Assembly: GCA_016936215.1 (NCBI GenBank)
Contig: JAFGPL010000058.1
Coordinates: forward strand, 1-58,506
Reading direction: 5' to 3'
From: Bacteroidales bacterium
GTDB lineage: Bacteria > Bacteroidota > Bacteroidia > Bacteroidales > UBA10428
Length of the DNA: 58,506 nt
Of this stretch, positions 1-7,418 are shown one piece after another. Numbering within the stretch: the first letter of the stretch is position 1; every line of letters starts with the position of its first letter. The notes below the pieces were generated by a model. The model saw only the letters and a list, made by a program, of their open reading frames with translations. It ran no database searches and was not told where the DNA came from. The translations under genes were made by a program, and so were the position numbers.

Positions 1-1
1 C

Positions 2-970
2 ACCGGCAAAGCAACCATCAGTTCAACAGGAATGGTAACGGCAGTATCTGACGGCACAGTTACAGCCCGGGCGACAGCCAATGACGGCACGGGTATTTAT
101 GGGAAACTTCTCATTACCATCTCAAACCAGGTGATACCTGTAACAGATATTACGGTTACAGGATCAGGAGGAGTAAACGCCATCACCACCCACAACGGTA
201 CTCTGCAATTAAGCGCCTCGGTATCACCAGCCAATGCCACAAATAAAACGGTAACATGGTCTTTGCAGAACGGTACGGGACAGGCGACCATTAGCGCCGG
301 CGGACTGGTAACGGCTGTGGCCAACGGCACAGTGACCGCGCGGGCAACTGCCAATGACGGCACTGGGATTTACGGTACGCTCATAATAAATATTATAAAT
401 GAAATAGTGCTAATCGAATCAATTAGAGTTTATCCTGTCAACAACAGTATACATATTATTGACAAAAAGAACGGGACATTGCAGTTTGTTGCTGAAGTAT
501 TGCCTGATAATGCTTCAAACAAAAATATTTACTGGAATATTGAAAATGAGACCGGGATTGCGAAAATTGACAGCAATGGACTTGTTAATGCTGTTTCTGA
601 TGGATATGTTAAAGTTTTGGCACACGCCAAAGATGGATCAAATGTTTCAGGATTTTGCATGTTGGCAATAATTAACCAAACCATACAAACTAAACTCGAA
701 AATGAAACTAATAATGATTTGCGCGTAATTCAAAATCAGAATAAAATTGTGATATTTTCTAACGACTTAGATAATGCTTTTCATTTCTACAGCATATTTT
801 CTCTCAGTGGACAACTGATCCGTCAAGAAAGAATCAATGGGCTTACTAATTATGAGATAGAAATAAGCACATCAAACTTATTTCCAGGATTTTATATTAT
901 TTTGCTTAATGGAAGTAGAAAAAATCTTTCTGTTAAAATAATTATTCCAAATAGTTATTTTTTTTTTTGA
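2..970 (+). CDS. Ig-like (BIG2) repeat surface protein with T9SS sorting tail, 3' part only
   Basis: The reading frame is open from the first complete codon, so the gene starts left of the window and only about 322 C-terminal residues are visible. It holds the end of one bacterial Ig-like (BIG2-type) domain, one full domain and a third diverged domain, each about 91 residues and each ending in a motif like GTVTARATANDGTGIYG. The last 80 or so residues form a compact beta domain (FHFYSIFSLSGQLIRQ, then FPGFYIILLNG) that resembles the type A C-terminal sorting domain exported by the type IX secretion system. The role is probably as a secreted or surface-anchored adhesin-like protein. The stop lies directly after an 11-T run, so the last few residues (SYFFF) could change with slippage. 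The first 400 bases are clearly richer in G and C than the rest of the gene. Confidence 0.85.
   Translation, partial: TGKATISSTGMVTAVSDGTVTARATANDGTGIYGKLLITISNQVIPVTDITVTGSGGVNAITTHNGTLQLSASVSPANATNKTVTWSLQNGTGQATISAGGLVTAVANGTVTARATANDGTGIYGTLIINIINEIVLIESIRVYPVNNSIHIIDKKNGTLQFVAEVLPDNASNKNIYWNIENETGIAKIDSNGLVNAVSDGYVKVLAHAKDGSNVSGFCMLAIINQTIQTKLENETNNDLRVIQNQNKIVIFSNDLDNAFHFYSIFSLSGQLIRQERINGLTNYEIEISTSNLFPGFYIILLNGSRKNLSVKIIIPNSYFFF
32..410 (+). repeat. 273-nt in-frame repeat units encoding Ig-like domains
   Basis: Two copies of an in-frame unit begin at about 32 and 305 (period 273 nt, 91 codons). The proteins they encode are nearly identical at the end of each domain, while the DNA differs mainly at synonymous positions. 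A third unit beginning near 581 (offset 276 nt) is much more diverged. More copies probably lie left of the window. Confidence 0.75.
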
Positions 971-1177
971 GAACAACATTAGGATTTATCTGTTTAAGTC
1001 TGATAAATTATTAAACTCTGTCAGACGTTAGCTTTATTATGTATTGGTTTTCAATTGTAACAGATATTAAATCTTCTATATACAAATACTTACCTTTTGT
1101 CAAATTCTGCACATCAGTTGAATTCTTTTTACGTAACATTGGTAGTTCAAATGATCAGACCTAAAATTAATTAGACC

Positions 1178-3193
1178 ATGAATATTGATACTGGTAATTT
1201 ACAATTATGGTTAAGTAAAAAAGCCCTCAAGTTATTTCGTAAATACTCACTTCCACGCTGGATTGTTTTTTTGCATGATAACCTGGCAGTATTTGTTACT
1301 TTACTGCTTGCTTATATTCTGCGCTTTAACTTTTTTATACATGATTTCGATATGAACCTTGCTATGCAGCATGCCATAGCAGTTTTTTGTATTTATTGTG
1401 TTTTTTCATTGATTTTCAGGCCATACTCTGGTATGATAAGACATACCACCATTATAGATATCTTTTATGTTTTCATTACTACCACAATGTCAGCCGTTGT
1501 GGCAACATCGTTATCATTGGTTTCCAGAAATACTGAATGGTTAAACATAATTTCTGTCCCATTATCAATTATTATAATACATTATTTTTTAATTACGGTA
1601 TACCTGTTTGCTGTTAGAATAACAGTTAAAACGCTTTATCATCTCACTGCCAGTCTGCACAACAAGAAAAAGAAAGTATTGATTTATGGTGCAGGGGCAT
1701 TGGGTGTTATCGTAAAAAGATTATTGTTAAGTGATATAAAAGGTGAATACCAGGTTGCTGGTTTTCTTGATAACAATAAAAACCTGCAGGGTAAAAAACT
1801 AAATGGGATTCACGTTTATTCCCCTCATTCTATTACTAAGGAGTTCTTACATAAGCATGATATAGGAACGATGATATTTGCAATACGGGATATTTCTCCG
1901 ACAGAAAAGAGCGAGATTATCAGATCAGCCCTTGATCTTGGGCTTGAAGTAAGGGATGTCCCGGCTGTAGAAACATGGCTGAATGGTGAGCTTCAGATGA
2001 AGCAGATTCAGAAAGTAAAGCTTGAAGATCTTTTAGGAAGGGAACCTATTGAATTAAATCTTAAGCGCATCGGTTTAGGATTAAGAGGAAAAACCATTTT
2101 GGTAACGGGTGCAGCAGGTTCAATTGGTTCGGAGATTGTAAGACAACTTACCCGTTTCCCGGTCAAGACCATTGTACTTGTTGACCAGGCAGAAACCCCA
2201 ATGTTCCACCTGCAAAATGAACTTCGTTCGGGATATAGTGAATGCCCGGTGGAAATAATTCTTGCAGATGCTACCCTAATATATAAAATGGAGAATATCT
2301 TTAAAGAATTCAAGCCGGAAATTGTATTTCATGCGGCTGCATACAAACATGTGCCCCTTATGGAAGAAAATCCTCATGAAGCAATTCGTGTGAATGTAGG
2401 AGGCACAAAATTGATAACTAAGTTGGCGGTGGAATATGGGGTTGAAAAATTTGTAATGATATCCTCAGACAAAGCAGTAAATCCAACTAATATTATGGGT
2501 GCCTCAAAGAGATTGTGTGAAACTGTTGTCCAGTTGCAATCCCAAAATCCTTCCAACAAGACACAATTTATTATTACCCGGTTTGGCAACGTACTGGGTT
2601 CTAACGGTTCCGTAATTCCGCTGTTTGAAAAGCAAATTGCAGATGGGGGGCCGGTTACGGTTACACATCATGAAGTTACAAGATATTTTATGACAATTCC
2701 TGAAGCTTGTCAGCTTGTGCTTGAAGCAGGTTTTATGGGCAAGGGTGGTGAAATATTTGTTTTTGACATGGGGAATCCGGTAAAAATTGTAGATCTGGCA
2801 TTTCAAATGATACGTCTTTCAGGGTTTGTACCTGAAAAAGACATTAAGGTTGTATTTATCGGGTTAAGGCCGGGAGAAAAGCTTTTTGAAGAATTGCTTA
2901 CAGACAAGGAAAATACTTTACCTACACATCACCCAAAGATAAACATTGCAAGGGTTGAAAGTTTTAACAGAAAAGAAAAATTGTCATTGATAGACAGCCT
3001 GTTGGGCGAACTCTATAAACTATCCAAATACGAAATTGTATTAAAACTCCGGCAATTGGTGCCTGAATATTTAACCAATAATCAGGAATTCCTTACTCAT
3101 GGCAATAAAGAAATCAATTTAACAACAGAAAAAAGCATAGTGAAAAGCCGTAAACCAAAAATTCATCAGGTAATGAAGCGCCTTATGAATTGA
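1178..3193 (+). CDS. membrane UDP-sugar 4,6-dehydratase (FlaA1/CapD/WbpM type)
   Basis: This is a 671-residue polysaccharide biosynthesis protein. Four hydrophobic segments occupy residues about 30-150. They are followed by a first Rossmann region (VLIYGAGALG near 167) and then the catalytic short-chain dehydrogenase/reductase domain, with the NAD-binding motif TGAAGSIG at 310-317. The active-site region is SSDKAVNPTNIMGASKR at about 429-445, where Met replaces the usual Tyr of YxxxK, as is typical of membrane WbpM/PglF-type 4,6-dehydratases. The family converts UDP-GlcNAc to a 4-keto-6-deoxy sugar for capsule, O-antigen or protein glycans. The length matches the large membrane members. The gene is convergent with the sugar transferase at 3226, its likely partner in surface polysaccharide assembly. 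The exact sugar product cannot be read from the sequence. Confidence 0.9.
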   Translation: MNIDTGNLQLWLSKKALKLFRKYSLPRWIVFLHDNLAVFVTLLLAYILRFNFFIHDFDMNLAMQHAIAVFCIYCVFSLIFRPYSGMIRHTTIIDIFYVFITTTMSAVVATSLSLVSRNTEWLNIISVPLSIIIIHYFLITVYLFAVRITVKTLYHLTASLHNKKKKVLIYGAGALGVIVKRLLLSDIKGEYQVAGFLDNNKNLQGKKLNGIHVYSPHSITKEFLHKHDIGTMIFAIRDISPTEKSEIIRSALDLGLEVRDVPAVETWLNGELQMKQIQKVKLEDLLGREPIELNLKRIGLGLRGKTILVTGAAGSIGSEIVRQLTRFPVKTIVLVDQAETPMFHLQNELRSGYSECPVEIILADATLIYKMENIFKEFKPEIVFHAAAYKHVPLMEENPHEAIRVNVGGTKLITKLAVEYGVEKFVMISSDKAVNPTNIMGASKRLCETVVQLQSQNPSNKTQFIITRFGNVLGSNGSVIPLFEKQIADGGPVTVTHHEVTRYFMTIPEACQLVLEAGFMGKGGEIFVFDMGNPVKIVDLAFQMIRLSGFVPEKDIKVVFIGLRPGEKLFEELLTDKENTLPTHHPKINIARVESFNRKEKLSLIDSLLGELYKLSKYEIVLKLRQLVPEYLTNNQEFLTHGNKEINLTTEKSIVKSRKPKIHQVMKRLMN

Positions 3194-3225
3194 TCTTCAT
3201 TCAATTTTGAATAATTAACCTTGGT

Positions 3226-4392
3226 TTAGCAACTTCTGATCTTGTTGGTTGATATATTGTAGATGGCTTTTACCAGGTATTTAATATCTGTACGGAAAGG
3301 ATGTAACTTAAATTCCTTTATGTAGATTCTTTCTGCCTGAATATTTTCCTTGTCATCGGGCATGTTAAGGGCAACGTAAGGCGCAACACAGCCGGGTTTA
3401 TACTTAATCCTCTCCTCTTTAAGATCATCTGGAAATTGTTTATACCTAACGCTACTTAAGGGTCTTAATCCTACCAGTTTCATTTCTCCCTTTAATACAT
3501 TTATGAGTTGCGGTAGTTCATCAAGCCAAAACCTTCTGAAAAACTTACCCCAACGGGCAGACCTGAAATCATGAGCAGGTTTGCCTTTATCATCGTACCC
3601 ATTCATTTTGATTACATAATCCTGAAGATACTCGGAATAAGGGTGCATGGTCCTGAATTTATAAACACCTAATATTTTGCCATCTTTCCCGATGCGTTGC
3701 AGTTTAATTATGGGATAGAACGTAGGATATTTGTAATAGGAAGGCTCGCTGACTTTTATAGCTGTAAAATAAAAATGTTTATTGATGATTTTATAGTCTG
3801 CAATTTCAAATCCTGAATAAACCAACCTGCCAAGTAATTCGGCAGATGATAAAGTATGGTATAAACCTTTTGTTAAAAAATAATATAAATTTCCTATATA
3901 ATTAAGCCGGGGTATAATACGGTTTAGGACAAAATCCGAAATCCAGATGATCCTTCCGGCCTGCCGGCCGTATTTTTTGTAAATGCGTAATTTCTTTTCC
4001 AGGTAGGTTTCAGCTCTTCCAATATAAATCCCGCCTTGTGGCAATAATTTATTTACCGATCTGAAATGTTCATTGATATTTCTTAAAGAATTGATTTTCT
4101 TAAAATTGATAATAGCTTTAATGCTGTTAAAATCAACATTTTCTATATACGATTTTTGATCAGTCGAAAAAATGGTATAATTAAAGTCTTTTCTAAGGTT
4201 GAGATGTGTTGAAATGTATTTATATACAAAAATATCTGATTCCCTGATAATTGATTTTTGAAGGTCGTTTTTATTATTAAACGAATTTTTAAGGTAGGCA
4301 ATTATTGCATCCTTTGTCTTTGGTTTAAGGCTCTCGAAAGACCGACCTTCCAAATTGTGAACATACTTCAGGTAATTTCTTTCCGAAATCAT
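3226..4392 (-). CDS. polyprenyl-phosphate sugar-phosphate transferase with a non-membrane N-terminal domain
   Basis: The C-terminal 190 residues carry the bacterial sugar transferase signature: YKFRTMHPYSEY, then WLDELPQLINVLKGEM and LVGLRPLS. This domain starts surface glycan synthesis by moving a sugar phosphate onto undecaprenyl phosphate. Most relatives have either a single N-terminal helix or several membrane spans. This one has about 200 mostly soluble residues (for example GGIYIGRAETYLEKKLRIYKK) that look like a decayed methyltransferase-like fold; that resemblance is a guess. The ATG at 4392 is preferred because a longer reading to a TTG at 4413 has a poor leader. The gene faces the dehydratase at 1178 and lies downstream of pyk with a 360-base gap, so it probably has its own promoter. 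Confidence 0.85.
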   Translation of the reverse strand: MISERNYLKYVHNLEGRSFESLKPKTKDAIIAYLKNSFNNKNDLQKSIIRESDIFVYKYISTHLNLRKDFNYTIFSTDQKSYIENVDFNSIKAIINFKKINSLRNINEHFRSVNKLLPQGGIYIGRAETYLEKKLRIYKKYGRQAGRIIWISDFVLNRIIPRLNYIGNLYYFLTKGLYHTLSSAELLGRLVYSGFEIADYKIINKHFYFTAIKVSEPSYYKYPTFYPIIKLQRIGKDGKILGVYKFRTMHPYSEYLQDYVIKMNGYDDKGKPAHDFRSARWGKFFRRFWLDELPQLINVLKGEMKLVGLRPLSSVRYKQFPDDLKEERIKYKPGCVAPYVALNMPDDKENIQAERIYIKEFKLHPFRTDIKYLVKAIYNISTNKIRSC

Positions 4393-4438
4393 AGGCCAAT
4401 AACCAGGGTTCAACTAGTTTAGTTTAAAAACATTTATA

Positions 4439-4465
4439 TACTTAATTAGTTCAACTAATTAAGTA
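4439..4465. repeat. perfect 11-bp dyad in the sugar transferase-pyk gap
   Basis: TACTTAATTAG and CTAATTAAGTA form a perfect inverted repeat around a 5-base loop (TTCAA). The sequence GTTCAACTA occurs at its centre (4449-4457) and again at 4409-4417. It lies about 50 bases upstream of the likely start of the sugar transferase. It could be an operator or a leader hairpin. Confidence 0.6.
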
Positions 4466-4553
4466 AACACTTTCATAATACAATTCAAATATTCTACTCA
4501 ACCTCACTTTTTATCAGTACAAATTGCTTATGAACTTTTTCTTAGGTTTAAAT

Positions 4554-4572
4554 TGTAACAAAAGTAGTTACA
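4554..4572 (-). promoter_or_regulatory. TGTAAC dyad overlapping a possible minus-strand -7 element
   Basis: TGTAAC (4554-4559) and GTTACA (4567-4572) form a dyad. Between and partly within the arms, the minus strand reads TACTTTTG (4559-4566), which fits the Bacteroidota -7 consensus TAnnTTTG. This would drive the sugar transferase with a leader of about 160 bases, and the dyad would be placed to control it. No good -33 TTTG is visible. The rest of the 4393-4752 gap is AT-rich and holds no gene that I can see. Confidence 0.3.
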
Positions 4573-4752
4573 TTTCTGTCCAGGTATAAATAACTTTTGA
4601 CGAGGGTAATGAATTAATTGACGAAAGTTGATGCTTTTTTATTATTGATTCTAATTTACTGAATGGAAGAAGAAACATAATTTATAAAACATAGTTAATT
4701 AGTAATATATAATTCAATAATGATTACATGTCACCATCAAGGGCTATACTTA

Positions 4753-6177
4753 TCATGTTAATTCCATATCACCCCCCAGAAGATTTTCCACGCTGCTAAT
4801 TTCGATAAAAGAAGCCCCGTGGTTTTTGCCAAAATTGCCACCGACAATTACCACACGGTCAGGTAAACTGAGGCAGCCTTTTTTTACGAGGCCTTTGAGG
4901 GCATCGCTTATAAAGTCTTTTGATGAAGAGGAGTTTATAAAATGGGGGTAAACACCAAATGAAAGCGCCAGTTCCCTTACAACTCTTTTTGTATAGCACT
5001 GTGCAAAAATAATTTTTCTCCCCCGGTAACCTGCAATATTTCTAACAGTGCGACCGGTAGTGGTATCGGCAACTATGGCTTTGGCATCGAGTTCGATTGA
5101 TGCTTCCACGGCAGATTTGGTGAGAAATGCCGATGTGTGCGTACTGGCAATGAACAACGGTGTTTTATGAATGTCGCTCCTGCTTTTTTCAACTTCCAAT
5201 GCAATTTTACTCATGGTTTCGACTGCTTCTACCGGGTAACTGCCATAAGCTGTCTCGCCGCTAAGCATAATAGCATCTGTTTTACTATAAATGGCATTGG
5301 CAATATCTGTGACTTCAGCTCTTGTAGGCCTCGGATTGTCTATCATAGAATGAAGCATCTGGGTGGCAACGATTACAGGTTTTCTTGCATCTATACACTT
5401 GTTAATCAGCATTTTTTGCACACCCGGTATTTTTTCATAAGGAATCTCAATGGCAAGGTCCCCGCGGGCCACCATAACACCATATACGTGCTTTAGAATT
5501 TCATCAATGTTTTCTACCCCTTCCTGGTTTTCGATCTTGGCAATAATTTTTATTTTCGAATGTTTCTTGTTAAGTATTTTTTGTATCTCGGTTACATCTT
5601 CCTTATTTCTCACAAACGAATGTGCAATAAAATCAATATCTTCTTCTATTGCAAAATCAATATATTCTTTATCCTTTTTACTTAGGGCTGGAAGGGAAAA
5701 AACCGAACCGGGCACATTTACACTTTTTCTGCTTTTTATTAAACCGTCATTGAGGGCTTCACAAATAAGGGCATCGCCTTTCTTTCCTGTGACCAACAGT
5801 TCTATATAGCCGTCATCAATCAAAATGCGGCTGTTGATTTTTATTTCATTTGCAAAATTATTGTAATTCACGTAGATACATTCAGGAGTCGAAGCTTCTT
5901 CGTTGTTGCCTTTCAGTTCAATCCTGTCGCCTTTTTTAAGGGCAATTTTATAATCAGAATAGGTTGTCCTTATTTCCGGTCCTTTGGTATCAAGCATTAA
6001 TGCAATATTTTCTGAAACTGCCCTTACATTTTGAATGATTTTGCGGGTTGCTTCCAGTGACTGGTGAGCTGTGTTCAGCCTCACAACATTCATGCCCGCA
6101 CGGAACAATTTTTCAATAAAATCTGTATCACACCTTAAGTCGGAAACAGTAGCTACAATTTTTGTTTTTTTTATCAT
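4753..6177 (-). CDS. pyk: pyruvate kinase
   Basis: This 474-residue protein has the full pyruvate kinase layout. It begins KTKIVATVSDL, with RLNTAHQ at about 33-39, LDTKGPEIR near 62-70, and the B domain around 75-160. The catalytic region IIAKIEN is near 211-217, followed by MVARGDLAIEIP and the signature MLSGETAYGSYP. It transfers phosphate from PEP to ADP, the last step of glycolysis. The length matches bacterial enzymes of about 470 residues, and the ATG at 6177 gives the normal N-terminus. PpdK and PckA, which run the opposite way, are encoded a few kilobases to the right. A Bacteroidota-type promoter precedes it at 6235-6263. Confidence 0.97.
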   Translation of the reverse strand: MIKKTKIVATVSDLRCDTDFIEKLFRAGMNVVRLNTAHQSLEATRKIIQNVRAVSENIALMLDTKGPEIRTTYSDYKIALKKGDRIELKGNNEEASTPECIYVNYNNFANEIKINSRILIDDGYIELLVTGKKGDALICEALNDGLIKSRKSVNVPGSVFSLPALSKKDKEYIDFAIEEDIDFIAHSFVRNKEDVTEIQKILNKKHSKIKIIAKIENQEGVENIDEILKHVYGVMVARGDLAIEIPYEKIPGVQKMLINKCIDARKPVIVATQMLHSMIDNPRPTRAEVTDIANAIYSKTDAIMLSGETAYGSYPVEAVETMSKIALEVEKSRSDIHKTPLFIASTHTSAFLTKSAVEASIELDAKAIVADTTTGRTVRNIAGYRGRKIIFAQCYTKRVVRELALSFGVYPHFINSSSSKDFISDALKGLVKKGCLSLPDRVVIVGGNFGKNHGASFIEISSVENLLGGDMELT

Positions 6178-6234
6178 ATTTGCATATATCTTAATCAGAT
6201 ACCATTCAGGTAGCCTGATGTATTAAAAAGCTTG

Positions 6235-6263
6235 CAAAGATAGAAATTCTTATTTTATTCAAA
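6235..6263 (-). promoter_or_regulatory. pyk promoter (TTTG, 18-nt spacer, TATCTTTG)
   Basis: On the minus strand a TTTG (-33) at 6260-6263 is followed about 17 bases later by TATCTTTG (-7, 6235-6242), a full match to the Bacteroidota consensus TAnnTTTG. It lies about 58 bases upstream of the pyk ATG. Confidence 0.55.
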
Positions 6264-6323
6264 AAAGATGTTTAATTTATATTTCGACAACTGAAAAAGC
6301 CAGATTATATAAAAGATTATAAG

Positions 6324-7202
6324 TTGTTCCTGAAGCTTGAAAAATCTCTTACCGACAATTCAATAGAGGCATATGTTTCGGATGTTTCAAAATTAATTTC
6401 ATTTTGCACGCTGAGGGGCGAAAATGTCAGCCCGGAAGCTCTAAAATTCAATGACCTTCAGGAATTTGTTAACTATTTAAATGAACTGGGACTGGGTTCC
6501 AGGTCGCAGTCGCGCATCATTTCAGGGCTAAAATCATTTTATTCTTTTTTGCTTCTTGAAGATATTATACAGGCCGATCCGACAGATTTGTTAGAATCGC
6601 CTAAAATAGGCAGAAAACTACCTGAAATACTATCAGTTCAGGAAATAGATGCCATGATTGCAGTTATTGACCTGAGCAAACCTGAAGGACACCGTAACAA
6701 AGCGATTATCGAAACAATGTATGGGTGTGGGTTAAGGGTTAGCGAACTTGTCAACCTTAAGGTTTCGAATCTTTATCTGAATGATGAATATATACGCGTA
6801 ACCGGTAAAGGCCGCAAAGAAAGGCTGATACCAATAAGCCGCAAAGCCATAAGCGAAATCAGGCACTATTTTGAAAAATTCAGAAATCATTTAAAAATCT
6901 TGAAAGAAGCCGAAGATATTCTTTTTCTTAACCGGAGGGGCAACAAGCTTACCAGGGTAATGATTTTTACCATTGTAAGAGAGCTTGCAAAGAAAGCCGG
7001 TATTACGAAAAATATTAGTCCCCATACCTTCAGGCATTCTTTTGCCACCCATCTTATTGACGGTGGTGCAGACCTGAGGGCGGTACAGGAAATGCTCGGG
7101 CATGAGTCAATTATAACCACTGAAATATATACCCACCTTGACAGGGAATATTTACGAAGTAGTATCCTTAGGTTTCATCCCCGTGCAGGGAAAAAGTATT
7201 AG
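6324..7202 (+). CDS. xerD: site-specific tyrosine recombinase XerD
   Basis: This is a tyrosine recombinase of XerC/XerD type that resolves chromosome dimers at dif. It has an N-terminal SAM-like core-binding domain (residues 1-85) and a catalytic domain. The catalytic residues are visible: Arg in YGCGLRVSELVNL, Lys in GKGRKERLIPI, His-Arg in HTFRHSFATHL, His in LGHES and Tyr in TTEIYTHL. The frame has no ATG. The first standard start is TTG at 6324, which leaves only four residues before the conserved LEKSL, whereas XerD proteins usually have about 20. The frame stays open back to 6276 and reads KKPDYIKDYKLF just upstream, which looks like genuine XerD. Translation may therefore begin at a CTG at 6291. 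The gene is divergent from pyk. Confidence 0.9.
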   Translation: MFLKLEKSLTDNSIEAYVSDVSKLISFCTLRGENVSPEALKFNDLQEFVNYLNELGLGSRSQSRIISGLKSFYSFLLLEDIIQADPTDLLESPKIGRKLPEILSVQEIDAMIAVIDLSKPEGHRNKAIIETMYGCGLRVSELVNLKVSNLYLNDEYIRVTGKGRKERLIPISRKAISEIRHYFEKFRNHLKILKEAEDILFLNRRGNKLTRVMIFTIVRELAKKAGITKNISPHTFRHSFATHLIDGGADLRAVQEMLGHESIITTEIYTHLDREYLRSSILRFHPRAGKKY

Positions 7203-7342
7203 GTATGGTATTTGAAACCCCTATAAACTGTGCCTATTTTCTTCTTTCTGCCGGAAACACAGGTTGAGCATAACCTTAACAGGCGGCTTTGTTTCAGGGT
7301 TAAAAATATGGATATTCTTAATACTTTTTGGATTTTTTTAAA

Positions 7343-7350
7343 TACCTTTG
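7343..7350 (+). promoter_or_regulatory. ppdK -7 promoter element TACCTTTG
   Basis: TACCTTTG matches TAnnTTTG and lies 69 bases upstream of the ppdK ATG. A TTTG occurs at 7327-7330, but the spacer is shorter than usual, so the -33 element is uncertain. Confidence 0.4.
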
Positions 7351-7418
7351 TGCTTTTTATAAAATAAGCTTATTAAAATCTTAAATAACAATTAATTGTC
7401 TTATAAATAATAATCATT

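Noticed and set aside
959-970. Possible frameshift at the 11-T run before the stop of the Ig-repeat gene
   Set aside because: The current frame ends immediately after the run and the sorting domain is complete, so there is no need to assume an error or slippage.
4393-4752. A small gene in the gap between the sugar transferase and pyk
   Set aside because: No open frame has a plausible start, composition or length. The stretch is AT-rich and rich in dyads, which fits a regulatory region.
5137-5809. Two long open frames on the plus strand over pyk
   Set aside because: They lie opposite a certain gene and encode Cys/Phe/Ser-rich sequences typical of antisense shadows.
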